Numbered from the stretch's first letter, positions 1 to 8,354 are shown. The stretch is 21,608 nt of DNA from a virus (IMGVR_UViG_3300010430_000510:1-21608); one strand, 5' to 3'. Translations and numbers: made by a program. The notes: a model not told the origin generated them from the letters alone.

Positions 1-140
1 AACGCATAGCACCCATCGAGCGCACGCTGCACCACGGCAAGCAGCTCCACGGACTCCGTGGCGATGGTGCCGGGGTTGTTCTGCGTCGAGCGCGAGTATG
101 CTGCGTCGAGGATCTGCTGTACCGTCGTTGTAACTGCCAT
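1..140 (-). CDS. Hypothetical head/neck-region protein, partial (3' end beyond window)
   Basis: Leftward reading frame opening with ATG at 140-138 and still open at the window edge. The product begins MAVTTTVQQILDAAYSRST, with 46 complete codons visible. A GGAG Shine-Dalgarno element lies about nine bases upstream of the ATG, inside the end of the preceding gene, and the start is one base past that gene's stop. The visible part is a mixed, probably helical N-terminus with no membrane segment. It is the last gene seen in the leftward head-gene run, so a virion structural or neck role is likely by position only. The family is not recognised. Confidence 0.7.
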   Translation of the reverse strand, partial: MAVTTTVQQILDAAYSRSTQNNPGTIATESVELLAVVQRALDGCYA

Positions 141-141
141 T

Positions 142-792
142 TTACCACTCCGCTCTGACGTAGGTGGCCTCGGCGCGACTGTGCTGCGCTATCTCGATAA
201 GCCACTCCTCCTCGGCTGACTTCCAGTCCTCACCGAACTGCTGTGTCGGCACCGGCTGACCCTCGTACTGCCCCTGCCTGCGGGCCATGAACCACGCCAG
301 GTGGCACGAGCACGCCCACTCTGCACCGTCCGGTAGTGGCACATCGTTCGCTGCTGCGGCCGGCAGGGTCGGCTCCGGCGCGTAGTTGAAGTCGATACTC
401 TCCGCGCCCGTCCAATCCGCCGCATCACCGCAGAGGTATAGGGTGTTCTCTACGATGAACCCTGCGCTGTGCATATTCGGCATGTAGCGGTTGGCCCAGG
501 GCACGATGTTGAACGGCTCCGACCGGGCATAGTTACCCGTCGTGTGCAGGGTTCCGCCCTGGTAGTAGACGAAATCCGGCAGGGCTTGGCCCACATCGAA
601 GTCGGTCAACGGCAGCGGGATGTTCAAGGTGGTCGAGAACAGCGTGCTATTCCGCTCGACAGCCCGATAGTAGAGCTGACGGACGTAGCGGTTGAGCTGA
701 CGGAGCAGCGTTGCGTCCGTGGTCCTACGCGGATCAAAGGACGGGTGCTGGTCCCTCGCACCGTCCATCGCTTGCTGCGCCGTGAACGCCAT
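142..792 (-). CDS. Hypothetical structural protein, possible head-tail connector/adaptor
   Basis: A 216-residue protein on the leftward strand. Its ATG overlaps the stop of the preceding gene (TAATG), a sign of translational coupling. The N-terminal third is helical and rich in Arg and Tyr (LNRYVRQLYYRAVER, about residues 33-47). The middle is beta-rich and the C-terminal part is helical again, with one CSC pair near residue 160. There is no signal peptide or membrane segment. Position four to five genes after the major capsid gene is typical of adaptor or head-completion proteins, and the helical N-terminus followed by a beta-rich body would suit an adaptor. That is inference from context; no family is recognised with certainty. 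Confidence 0.75.
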   Translation of the reverse strand: MAFTAQQAMDGARDQHPSFDPRRTTDATLLRQLNRYVRQLYYRAVERNSTLFSTTLNIPLPLTDFDVGQALPDFVYYQGGTLHTTGNYARSEPFNIVPWANRYMPNMHSAGFIVENTLYLCGDAADWTGAESIDFNYAPEPTLPAAAANDVPLPDGAEWACSCHLAWFMARRQGQYEGQPVPTQQFGEDWKSAEEEWLIEIAQHSRAEATYVRAEW

Positions 793-1190
793 TACTCAAG
801 CTCCTTGATCGCATCCTTGAGCATGTCCACGACCTCGGCGCGGGGCTTCTCCCGGCGCTTCTCGGCACGCAGACATTCGGTCAGAGCTGACTTCCGGGGA
901 CCTTCCGGCCGGAACATCTCCGCCTTGACGTAGCGGTCGATCACCGTAGGCACCGGCTCGTCTGCCAGGGCGTCACGCACGGCCTTGACGCTGAACGATT
1001 CGCCCTTCTCGTCCACGACTTTCGCCGCTGCGGTGGCCGGTACGCCGCCCACGAGCGGGCCCGGTATGTTCGCGCCGACCGGGTGGCCGTCTGTGATAAG
1101 CGGGCCGAATACGTCCTTGCCGCTCTCGCTTTCGGCCTTCTCCTTGTCGAACTGCTTTTGCCCGATAACGGCGGGTCCGAAGTAGGTCAT
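792..1190 (-). CDS. Hypothetical virion-region protein (132 aa)
   Basis: A 132-residue protein with ATG at 1190 overlapping the upstream gene's TGA (ATGA). The first half is Gly/Pro-rich and probably extended (for example PLVGGVPATAAAKVV near residues 45-60). The C-terminal third is charged and helical, ending in a Lys/Arg/Glu-rich stretch (RAEKRREKPRAEVVDMLKDA). This split resembles small virion or tail-assembly proteins in general terms, but no family is recognised. The tight overlaps on both sides place it in the same transcript as the capsid genes. Confidence 0.75.
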   Translation of the reverse strand: MTYFGPAVIGQKQFDKEKAESESGKDVFGPLITDGHPVGANIPGPLVGGVPATAAAKVVDEKGESFSVKAVRDALADEPVPTVIDRYVKAEMFRPEGPRKSALTECLRAEKRREKPRAEVVDMLKDAIKELE

Positions 1191-1678
1191 TGGATTCTCC
1201 CCTGGTCAAACGACTTCGCATTACGGAACAGTTGCGGTGCCACGTTCCGCTCGCGGTAGGCCATCTCCTCGAAGTAGCTGTCCTCCAGTCCTGGTCGGAG
1301 ATCGGAGCTGTCGAGGGTGTTCTCGAAGTGTGCGTCCCTGCCCTGCCGGTGGTTGAACTCTCGCAGCCGAATGTCGTTCACGAGCTCGCCGGTCGGTTCG
1401 CCCTGGAACTGGTAGAAGGCCACCACCCCGAGGCCGAGCTCGCAGAGCACGACCAACCGATAGCGCGACGTCTGCCGCGCCAGGCCAGGGCTGACGGCCA
1501 TATTCTGTTTGATGTTCCGAGCGATCCGCGTGCGTTCAGCATTGAGCACCACGCGACCCACGACCCAACGGCCTTTGGTCAGATAGTGCAGGTCGTACAC
1601 TGGATCCAGCTCACGGAGCTCCCGAAGGATCCCCTCCGGGGGCTCACGCAAGCTGGACACCCGAATGTGATTCGGCAT
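1187..1678 (-). CDS. Hypothetical virion-region protein (163 aa)
   Basis: A 163-residue protein starting MPNHIRVSSLREPPEG at 1678. The frame is open further upstream to 1939, but that extension is Ser/Arg-rich shadow sequence over the next gene. The ATG at 1678 lies one base past the upstream stop, matching the packing of this operon. The protein is mixed alpha/beta with a compact aromatic core (DLHYLTKGRWVVGRVV) and an Arg-rich middle. There are no membrane segments and no cysteine clusters. Position in the post-capsid run suggests a head-completion or neck component; function is not recognised. Confidence 0.75.
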   Translation of the reverse strand: MPNHIRVSSLREPPEGILRELRELDPVYDLHYLTKGRWVVGRVVLNAERTRIARNIKQNMAVSPGLARQTSRYRLVVLCELGLGVVAFYQFQGEPTGELVNDIRLREFNHRQGRDAHFENTLDSSDLRPGLEDSYFEEMAYRERNVAPQLFRNAKSFDQGRIQ

Positions 1679-1679
1679 C

Positions 1680-1943
1680 TTACGCTGGTGCCTTGAGGTC
1701 GAGGTCCCAGAGGGTCCCCACGACTCCAACCAACAGAGCCCAATCCTCGCCCACCAACGGGCCGATATGCTCGAAACGGACATAGCCGACCTGCCCGACT
1801 GTGCCTTTCTCGAGGATGATGTGGTGGTTGTCCGGCACGTTGGCATCGCCCGAACCGGGAACCCCGCCGATGTCCGTGCCCGGAGACTGTGTGTTCTTGA
1901 CGACCGCGACATCCTCGAAAAGATAGCTCGTAATCGCAACCAT
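1680..1943 (-). CDS. Hypothetical small virion-region protein (87 aa)
   Basis: An 87-residue protein from ATG at 1943, preceded by a purine-rich AAAGGGG element in a 14-base gap after the upstream gene. Short beta-strand-like segments (VAITSYLFEDVAVVK; GQVGYVRFEHIG) and a hydrophobic C-terminal stretch (WALLVGVVGTLWDLDL) suggest a small beta barrel or sandwich. The hydrophobic stretch is short and interrupted by Gly and Asp, so it is unlikely to span a membrane. The family is not recognised. By position it is a small head or neck protein. Confidence 0.72.
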   Translation of the reverse strand: MVAITSYLFEDVAVVKNTQSPGTDIGGVPGSGDANVPDNHHIILEKGTVGQVGYVRFEHIGPLVGEDWALLVGVVGTLWDLDLKAPA

Positions 1944-1957
1944 GACCTACCCCTTTC

Positions 1958-2359
1958 TTAGAGCTCGCCCGCCATTGGATACGGTCGAATGTGAACGCGG
2001 ACCTTGAGCCCCTCGCCTACGCCGGATCCGTCTGTCGTCACCTGTAGGTTGAGGGCTTCCGCAGCCGTGCCGATGCGGTCGGCACGCGAGCCGGTGATCG
2101 TCACTTCCGCCAGCGTTTCGGCTGTCGGTGCCGTGGCCGCGCAAAGCACGGTGGCTCCGACGAGAACCTGGAACGTCAGCGCAGCGGTGATCGTTTCGAT
2201 GATGCACTCGATACGCTCGACATAGAACCCGAATCCGGGCACCGTCGAGTCGTATACCGTCCCCGTTTGGGAGATCGGTAGGTCGTCACCAACCATCAAG
2301 ACGACTTCCCGTGCGACCCCCGAGGCAGGGCCGATGCTCCTGTCAACTACGGGCGACAC
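1958..2359 (-). CDS. Hypothetical virion protein downstream of the capsid gene (133 aa)
   Basis: A 133-residue protein using a GTG start at 2359. The start is supported by a strong AAAGGAGGC Shine-Dalgarno element four bases upstream, with no nearby ATG in frame. The sequence is almost entirely beta-strand-prone (TITAALTFQVLVGATVLCAAT; AEVTITGSRADRIG) with few charged helices. This is compatible with a small beta-sandwich such as a decoration or head-stabilising protein next to the capsid gene. That role is inferred from position and composition only. An 84-base structured gap separates it from the major capsid gene, so its expression could be tuned independently. Confidence 0.75.
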   Translation of the reverse strand: MSPVVDRSIGPASGVAREVVLMVGDDLPISQTGTVYDSTVPGFGFYVERIECIIETITAALTFQVLVGATVLCAATAPTAETLAEVTITGSRADRIGTAAEALNLQVTTDGSGVGEGLKVRVHIRPYPMAGEL

Positions 2360-2373
2360 TTTGCCTCCTTTGT

Positions 2374-2438
2374 GGAAGTGGGGACGGTTTCGCGGCGAGC
2401 ACCCACTGACCCGTGGACCGCTACTCCCGCCCCACTCC
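2374..2438 (-). promoter_or_regulatory. Structured intercistronic region after the capsid gene
   Basis: The 84-base gap between the capsid stop and the next gene holds nested complementary segments. GGAAGTGGGG (2374-2383) pairs with CCCCACTCC (2430-2438) apart from one bulged A. Inside it GCGG (2392-2395) faces CCGC (2418-2421), and CCAC (2403-2406) faces GTGG around 2413-2416. There is no T-run after it in the leftward direction, so it does not look like a standard intrinsic terminator. An mRNA-stability, processing or attenuation element that keeps capsid message above the distal genes is plausible. Confidence 0.4.
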
Positions 2439-2443
2439 GGTTA

Positions 2444-3877
2444 TCAGACCCCAGCGTCGTCCACGATGCCGGTGATCTTGAAGTTCTTGTGCGGCGCGAT
2501 GTTTCCGGTCTGCATGACCATGTGCCCCACAGCGTAGAACGAGTCCTTGCGGCCCGTCCCGTCCGTCACGCGGTTCCAGATCGAACCCGTGAGGTCGTCC
2601 CACTCCCAACCCGTGTTCCTCCAATGCTTACAGGTATCGCTCTGGATACCGAAGATCAGAGAGGACGGCATCTTGCGAATGACCTTCAACGTGACGCTCC
2701 TGTCACCGAAGATCATCGACAGCTCGGACTTCCCACCCGTGAACGAGCGTGGGTCGTTGAGCCGCTTGTCGTCCTTGAGGTTCCGCCAGAAGTTCCTCGC
2801 GCCGCTCCGCGACATGAGGATCTTGTCGATCTCGCCCTTCGCCCTCACGAACGTCTGGTCATCCGCGAAAGTGAGAAGATCCTCCGTCACCTGGCCGTTG
2901 TACGGAGCTGCGGAACCGTCGAACACCTGGGAACGCCAGGGCCGATAGTCCGCTCGTGCGAGTCCCTGGAATGACGCGAGAACGTCACCGTTGTCGATCA
3001 TACCCAGGAGGCCCATGATCTCCCTGTCCACACCGGCCGCCTGGTACGAAGCACCCGCAGCGTCACCGCCGAAGATGAAGTCGTCGTCAGCGACGTCGGT
3101 GCCCACCACAGCATCCAGCGTGATGCGGTTGGTGTCTGGGTCAACATCCTCGATGATCCTGGAGCCGGTCACGGTGCGAGGGGTCGTGCCAGCAGCCGCA
3201 GCCGCGAACACAACGCTCTCGCCTTCCATGAACTGCAGCCAGGAATCCTCGAGCCCTGCGACACCCATGCAGGCGTCGATGTCGAGATAGACCTTGGCAC
3301 CCGCGTCGGGATCCGCGTCATCCACACGAGCTCGCACGCCTGCCCCATAGCCGAGCAGCATTCGGTCGATCTCATGGTCAATGCGGGTCTTGAGGTCCGG
3401 CAAGTGACGTTGGGCCCAGGTCACGAAAGCGCCTTCACCGCGCTTCACGCGCCTCATCACATCGCCTGACATCTGAACCACACCCTCGATCTTCTTGAGC
3501 CAAATCTGACTGTTCTTGATGACCGGGCCGTTCGGAACGGGGATGTAGTCGCCCTCGAGCTTACGAGCACCCACACCGGCCGGCAGACTGAAATAGTGCG
3601 CCAGCTCGATGTACCTGCCGCCCGTAGTTTCGCTCACGGACACGTTCATGTCCTGCTCAAAGCAATCGAGCAGCTCCGAGTCCTCGACGATGCTATTCGT
3701 GAGGGGTTCCTCGAAGATGATTTTCATCGCCTCGTTGACGTTGTAATCGACACCGGCTGTGGTGCCGACTTCCGCCATCGCAAGGGCGACGCCTGGTCCT
3801 ACCAGCGCAGCCGCGAGCGCGTGCGTTGCGAGCACGGCCGCGAAAGCCAGTAGGATTCCAAAGAGTCTCCTGTGCAT
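2444..3877 (-). CDS. Major capsid protein with signal-peptide-like N-terminus
   Basis: A 477-residue protein directly after the scaffold-like gene and two genes after the portal, the normal place for the major capsid protein. From about residue 34 (MAEVGTTAG) on it has the length (about 440) and mixed alpha/beta, Gly/Asp-rich texture of HK97-fold coat proteins, including a charged helical segment (LPDLKTRIDHEIDRMLLG, about 159-176). The first 33 residues are unusual: MHRR, a long hydrophobic stretch to about residue 26, then VALA before the internal Met. The ATG at 3877 has a good AGGAGA Shine-Dalgarno element five bases upstream, while the internal ATG (residue 34) has only a weak one. The sequence therefore favours the long form. 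The capsid assignment rests on context and texture, not a recognised motif. Confidence 0.82.
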   Translation of the reverse strand: MHRRLFGILLAFAAVLATHALAAALVGPGVALAMAEVGTTAGVDYNVNEAMKIIFEEPLTNSIVEDSELLDCFEQDMNVSVSETTGGRYIELAHYFSLPAGVGARKLEGDYIPVPNGPVIKNSQIWLKKIEGVVQMSGDVMRRVKRGEGAFVTWAQRHLPDLKTRIDHEIDRMLLGYGAGVRARVDDADPDAGAKVYLDIDACMGVAGLEDSWLQFMEGESVVFAAAAAGTTPRTVTGSRIIEDVDPDTNRITLDAVVGTDVADDDFIFGGDAAGASYQAAGVDREIMGLLGMIDNGDVLASFQGLARADYRPWRSQVFDGSAAPYNGQVTEDLLTFADDQTFVRAKGEIDKILMSRSGARNFWRNLKDDKRLNDPRSFTGGKSELSMIFGDRSVTLKVIRKMPSSLIFGIQSDTCKHWRNTGWEWDDLTGSIWNRVTDGTGRKDSFYAVGHMVMQTGNIAPHKNFKITGIVDDAGV

Positions 3878-3903
3878 CTCTTTCTCCTATAGGTTGTGAA
3901 CGC

Positions 3904-5019
3904 CTACCGGCCTGCCTGCCGCGATAGGGTAGACAAGGCATCGCCCAAGCTCATCTCCTTGAACTCTGCCCGTCGCGCCGGACCTGCCCCGGCACCCGTT
4001 GGTGCCGTCGAAGTGACCTGCTTACGCTTGCGAGTCTTGGCCCTAAACTTCTCGCCTGCGTCTTTGACGGGCTTCTTCTCCCCGTCTGGTTCCACCGGGG
4101 CTTCCCCGGCGTTGATCCCAAAGGCGTCGATCTCGTCGGCCAGAACGCGGTTGATGTCCTCTGGGTCGATCCTTTTTATCGGTTTCCCCGCTCGCTCGGC
4201 CTTCTGAACGTGGTCCGTGAGCCGCGAAAGCGCGGCCCGTTCCCACACAAGGCGTCTGCGTTCGGGTAGTGATTGCCCCATCTCTGTGATTTTGTCGCGG
4301 ATCTCCCATGCGTTTTCCCTGCCCACGCGAACCTGGGTCTTGCGATCCTCGATCTGGTTGCGGAACTCGGCGCGGTTGGCACGCCGGCTTTCGGCGGCTA
4401 TGCGCCTCGGCCCGTCGTCCATCCGCCACTCGTCCACTTTGTCGGCCAGCTTCTCCCACACCGCATCGTCCAGGAGCAAGTCCTCGGCAACGGCGGCGCG
4501 GAGCTCGGGTCCGATCTTCTCGGCCAGGAACCCTACCGGGTCCGCACGGAGCTCGTCCTCCATGATGGCGAGCTGGTCCTGGTCGATCTTGTTCTGGCGA
4601 GCACGCTGCTCTACGGACTCTGCCTGGGCCGCGTACTCCTGGGCGCGATCCGCCTCCTGTTGCAGCTCTGCGATCGCTTCGGCTGCGGCCTCGTCCACTT
4701 CGAGCTCGAGCTCGCCAACTGTGATTGTTACTGCTTCTTCTGCTTCCTCAACCTCCTCGGGTTCCTCCTGTTCAACTTCTTCATCTGCTTCTTCGCTCTC
4801 CTCATCTTCGTCGGACACCGCCGCTTCATCTTCGGCCTCCTCTACCGCCCCTTCGTCGGCGGGAGCCATCTGCTCCGCTTCTGGCGTTTCCGGGGCATCG
4901 GGTTCCCCTTCCGCTTCACTCACCGGCTCCACGCCGACTTGGGGCTTCAACGCATCCAGTACGTCCTTCAAAGTGCCTGGTTCGGTCTGCACGATCTCGG
5001 TTTCCTGTCCATCGGCCAT
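3904..5019 (-). CDS. Scaffolding-like protein, acidic with basic C-terminus
   Basis: A 371-residue protein between portal and capsid genes, where scaffolds are normally encoded. Residues 35-115 are extremely acidic and Glu/Ala/Pro-rich. Residues 110-160 are a probable coiled coil, 160-300 are charged and helical, and the C-terminus is Lys/Arg-rich (about 315-335 and 348-371), ending in a short helix. A basic C-terminal helix that binds coat protein is known for P22-type scaffolds, so this architecture fits. No protease domain is visible. The start at 5019 has a Shine-Dalgarno element in TAAGGAGCGCCCACAATG, which includes the portal's stop codon. The assignment is strong by position and composition, weak by sequence identity. 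Confidence 0.78.
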   Translation of the reverse strand: MADGQETEIVQTEPGTLKDVLDALKPQVGVEPVSEAEGEPDAPETPEAEQMAPADEGAVEEAEDEAAVSDEDEESEEADEEVEQEEPEEVEEAEEAVTITVGELELEVDEAAAEAIAELQQEADRAQEYAAQAESVEQRARQNKIDQDQLAIMEDELRADPVGFLAEKIGPELRAAVAEDLLLDDAVWEKLADKVDEWRMDDGPRRIAAESRRANRAEFRNQIEDRKTQVRVGRENAWEIRDKITEMGQSLPERRRLVWERAALSRLTDHVQKAERAGKPIKRIDPEDINRVLADEIDAFGINAGEAPVEPDGEKKPVKDAGEKFRAKTRKRKQVTSTAPTGAGAGPARRAEFKEMSLGDALSTLSRQAGR

Positions 5020-5031
5020 TGTGGGCGCTCC

Positions 5032-7281
5032 TTACCTTGCGAACTCTGGCAAATGCCTGCCCGTTGGCGGGCCCTGTGGCATTTGCTGTGATCCTGGTCC
5101 TATGGGGCTTGCTCCTCCTTCGGGCGTCGGACCCTTCGGCCCGCCACCGTTCTCGCTTGCTCCGCCCTCCTCTGGCGGGGCCATCATCGCGGCCATCTGC
5201 ATCTCGGCCATGAGCTCCTCGCGCTCCACGATCTTGTGCTTGACCCAATGCTCGTGGAACTCCGCCATCACTTCTGGCGGTAGGCGCAGGTACTCCGGCG
5301 AGGCCATGAACTCCTCGTGGATCCAGATATGCACCATGTTGTCGTACCATTCGAGAATCGGGATCTGCTCGGACGGCACACCCTGTACGAGCTTCCCGTT
5401 CTCCTGCTCGGCCGTGCTCCTGTGAACGCCGCCCGGTCGCGTAGCCCGTGCCATGTGCGGGAATCGTGACAGGTCGAAATACGACTTCCTGGCTTCCGGT
5501 GTCCCCGGCATCCCCAGGAGCCCGTCCGCGTACATCCGGTAGATCCTGTTCTGTCGTTCGCCTCGTCCTTCCGGCAGCATGGATTCTACGTCTACCGTGA
5601 CGTTCACATGGCCGTCCTTGAACATCTCGGGCATGACGGTCACGGTGCGCTGCACGCTGTCCTCGCCAGCGTAGGAGATGATCTTCTCCTCGTCCCATAT
5701 AGCCGGGATGAGCTGGATCCAGTCCTCCACCACACGACCCATCGTGATAGCCGCCCTGCGGAGAGTCGGCCCAAGGAATCGGTCGGTGTTGAAGCGGAGC
5801 TCCTTCACGAGCTCGCCGGAAGCGTCACGGGTCGGTGGCGTGCCCTCCGAGCCCTCCAGGTTGCCCAGGAAGTCCATCTCGTCCTGGAGCATCTCCTGTA
5901 CCCGCCACACATCGGCGGAGAGCTGTGGCGGTTCGGCGTACTCGATTGCGGGGATACCTGGCCGGCGGTTCACTTTGAGAATCAGACCCGGCTTGTTGGT
6001 GATCTGCTCCTCCTCGAGCCCCGACTGTTCGTCAATCACCATCGCGGGGTTCGTCACCAGGTTCCGGTGCTCGAGGATCTGTGCGATCCCACGGTTGTAC
6101 GTCCGCTGGATCGGGTTGAGCATTTCCTGTGGTGAGGTGCCGTGCGGTCTGCCGGGGATGTTCACGAAGTCGAAACGGTGGATCGGGCTCGCGCCTTTGA
6201 ACGCTGCGGGTCGTGGACCGTCGTAGAGCACATGCTCCTTCGAGGCCACGAGCAGCCGGCCACCCGGCTTACCGTCGCCGGCCATCATCGCGCCGTCCAG
6301 CAGCCTCGAGGGTGCGTGCCAGAACTCGTCTATCCGTACTAGCTCGCGGGAGTAACCGTGGTCATAGCCACCCACACCCGGCTTGTTACCGGCAGCTCCG
6401 AAGTACCCGGCCCCGAACATGATGCGCTGTAGCTCGCCGGCCCCGTCTGCTTCTTCGCCACTGGTGTCCGGCTCCACTTCAATGCCCCACCTGTCGTAGA
6501 CCTGCTCGACTGTGAGGTAGGTCCGAAGCATGTGCCACCGCTTCTCGTGGAATGGCTTGTTGTTCCACTCACCGCGCACCTCCAGCGGGTTATGAACCGT
6601 GACTTGGATCTGCCCCTCATTGTACCTGTGGGCTTCCCCGGTGGGGTTCATCTGTCCACCGTCAAATGTTGCCTGGGGCTCGCCGGACTCACTGAACGGT
6701 ACGTCTTGGTAAGTTTGCCCTTCGTGGTCGAGCGAGCCCCTATATTCGCGGACGGGTCCTGCATCTGGATTGATCGTTGACCGCAGGTAGGACGCGCCGC
6801 CAGGTATCAGGTTCGACATGAGCAGGTCTACGACCTCGACCATGCCTACCTCGCTCCAGACGGTCTTGAACACGGTGTCCATGACCTCTGCGAGCTGCGC
6901 GTCCATACGGTCGCCTGTGGATGGCTGGAACGTCACCACGGGCGGATTCTCTGTCATACGGGCGTGCGTGAGCATGTACCAGTAGAGTAGCCGGTTAACG
7001 ACGGGGCGCTGTCGCCACCGACGCTCATCCTGGGTCAAGAACCGCGCCACATCGACCCATTTCTGCAACAGATCGGAGAAGATCATCCACTGTTGGCCTG
7101 CCAACATGCGGATGTTTTCCTCTACCTGCCGGTCCCGGTACTGGAGCGCCCAGGTCTGTGAGCTCCATAGACCGTGCAGGAAGCCAAGCCGTTTCCCGTC
7201 GAGTACGTCACGCTCGCCTTCACCGAACGGATCGGCGCGGAACGGCGGCATTTCCTTGATGATATGTGGCTCTTTCGCCAT
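5032..7281 (-). CDS. Portal protein (P22-like family)
   Basis: A 749-residue protein matching the size (about 725) and general layout of P22-type portal proteins, which form the twelve-subunit ring at one capsid vertex through which DNA is packaged. Features seen are an N-terminal region with a Trp/Arg-rich segment (WALQYRDRQVEENIRMLAGQ, about 44-63), then RPVVNRLLYWYMLTHARMTENPP near 92-114, typical of the portal wing. A central region follows (HGTSPQEMLNPIQRTYNRGIAQILEHRN), where portal stem helices normally lie. The C-terminus (about 690-749) is Met/Gly/Pro-rich and probably disordered. A GGAG element lies eight bases before the ATG. The scaffold and capsid genes follow immediately. Confidence 0.88.
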   Translation of the reverse strand: MAKEPHIIKEMPPFRADPFGEGERDVLDGKRLGFLHGLWSSQTWALQYRDRQVEENIRMLAGQQWMIFSDLLQKWVDVARFLTQDERRWRQRPVVNRLLYWYMLTHARMTENPPVVTFQPSTGDRMDAQLAEVMDTVFKTVWSEVGMVEVVDLLMSNLIPGGASYLRSTINPDAGPVREYRGSLDHEGQTYQDVPFSESGEPQATFDGGQMNPTGEAHRYNEGQIQVTVHNPLEVRGEWNNKPFHEKRWHMLRTYLTVEQVYDRWGIEVEPDTSGEEADGAGELQRIMFGAGYFGAAGNKPGVGGYDHGYSRELVRIDEFWHAPSRLLDGAMMAGDGKPGGRLLVASKEHVLYDGPRPAAFKGASPIHRFDFVNIPGRPHGTSPQEMLNPIQRTYNRGIAQILEHRNLVTNPAMVIDEQSGLEEEQITNKPGLILKVNRRPGIPAIEYAEPPQLSADVWRVQEMLQDEMDFLGNLEGSEGTPPTRDASGELVKELRFNTDRFLGPTLRRAAITMGRVVEDWIQLIPAIWDEEKIISYAGEDSVQRTVTVMPEMFKDGHVNVTVDVESMLPEGRGERQNRIYRMYADGLLGMPGTPEARKSYFDLSRFPHMARATRPGGVHRSTAEQENGKLVQGVPSEQIPILEWYDNMVHIWIHEEFMASPEYLRLPPEVMAEFHEHWVKHKIVEREELMAEMQMAAMMAPPEEGGASENGGGPKGPTPEGGASPIGPGSQQMPQGPPTGRHLPEFAR

Positions 7282-7283
7282 GC

Positions 7284-7991
7284 CTATAGCTCCGTGATCG
7301 ACAAGTAAGACGCCTTGTTGTGTGCGCCGACTCGGTTCTGGTAAAGATGAACGTAGCCGGGATCTTCGTAGGTGGCGTCCGTGCCTTCGTAGGTCGGGGT
7401 GTCGGTGTCCTCAACGTCCACCTCCCACACCTTGATAGCATCACCGATGATCTGACAACGGAATCGGTAGGTGTTCGGGAGCTCGTAGGTCGCAACCGAT
7501 GTATATAAGGTGTTACCGGAGCCCGCATCCCACCGACGCAGGAAGAAGTCCCCGTTGCTCCAGCCGAATCCATAGCCCTCGATTTGCGCCAAAATGGACC
7601 GGAAGAAAAGGTAGCATTGTGAGGACGTGTCGTTTGCGAACTTGATGTCGAGGATGATGTCGAGGTCGGCCGACCCGCTCTCGGGCAGGTAGTACGAGGA
7701 TTTCACGCTACCGCCGCCAACCACTGCTACGGTCCCCAGTCCGGCTTCTACTTGTAGGGTTGTCGCTGGGCTGGTCCAGTCCGTGTCAGTGTTGAGGGTC
7801 CAGGGTCCACCGAGATCCGGCGTGTGGCTACTTAAGACGGTAGCTCCAACTTCAACGAAATAGTCCTCGACAACCAGAGCACCGCCACCACCACCCACGG
7901 CATCACGGTCAACGAATCCCGACGCAGACAGTATCGCGCTCTCCTCAGTCACAATCGGTGCCTCAAGCCGGGGTGCGCTCATCAGCGTCAT
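7284..7991 (-). CDS. Beta-rich, concanavalin-like (jelly-roll) virion protein
   Basis: A 235-residue protein between the packaging genes and the portal. After a short Gly-rich segment (GGGGG near residue 34) it is beta-strand-rich. It carries features seen in concanavalin A-like/LamG-like sandwiches: an opening with SSHTPDLGGPWT (about 54-65), a strand SADLDIILDIKF, then FGWSNGDFFLRRW and YRFRCQIIGDAIKVWEVD. Such domains bind sugars or decorate capsids and fibres. The assignment is by fold-like pattern, not catalytic residues. The start could be residue 1 or the Met at residue 4; neither has a strong Shine-Dalgarno element. Its place between terminase and portal is not standard and suggests an added decoration or adhesion gene. 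Confidence 0.7.
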   Translation of the reverse strand: MTLMSAPRLEAPIVTEESAILSASGFVDRDAVGGGGGALVVEDYFVEVGATVLSSHTPDLGGPWTLNTDTDWTSPATTLQVEAGLGTVAVVGGGSVKSSYYLPESGSADLDIILDIKFANDTSSQCYLFFRSILAQIEGYGFGWSNGDFFLRRWDAGSGNTLYTSVATYELPNTYRFRCQIIGDAIKVWEVDVEDTDTPTYEGTDATYEDPGYVHLYQNRVGAHNKASYLSITEL

Positions 7992-7994
7992 GGT

Positions 7995-8354
7995 TTAGAC
8001 CCTATGTCTGCCTGTGACGATTGCGTATGGGTCGCCGCCACCGTCAGTGTCGAACTCGATGAAGATGAACAGTGGGCCGTTCTCGACCACCACGATCCCG
8101 TCAGCCACGATGTCGTCACCGAGCTGGATCGCGTTGCTGATGTCGGCGGGCTTGCTCTCGTTCGTGCCCCACACCTTGATCGTGTCGCTGGACGTATCGT
8201 AGAAGTGGATGCAGACGTCGGTGAGGTGCCCGATATGGATGCGAGAAACGAGTTTCCCGGTGTCCTCGCCAGCGGTGTTATACAGCTTGTGCTCGATGGC
8301 AGCAGCAGATGTCGTGAGCAGGAGATTGAGCCAGGTGCGGCCAGAATCACTCAT
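7995..8354 (-). CDS. Hypothetical beta-rich protein (119 aa)
   Basis: A 119-residue protein with ATG at 8354 behind an AAAGGA element eight bases upstream, ending three bases before the next gene. It is predominantly beta-prone (KLVSRIHIGHLTDVCIHFYD; IVVVENGPLFIFIEFDTDG) and has no membrane segment. It pairs with the downstream jelly-roll-like protein, and both are beta-rich proteins of the kind used in virion decoration or fibres. Co-expression of the two as an accessory virion pair is an inference. The family is not recognised. Confidence 0.7.
   Translation of the reverse strand: MSDSGRTWLNLLLTTSAAAIEHKLYNTAGEDTGKLVSRIHIGHLTDVCIHFYDTSSDTIKVWGTNESKPADISNAIQLGDDIVADGIVVVENGPLFIFIEFDTDGGGDPYAIVTGRHRV

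Noticed and set aside
4217-5425. Long rightward open frame (402 codons) over the scaffold and portal genes
   Set aside because: Its product is Ser/Ala-rich low-complexity sequence mirroring the acidic Glu-rich scaffold on the other strand; no protein-like pattern.
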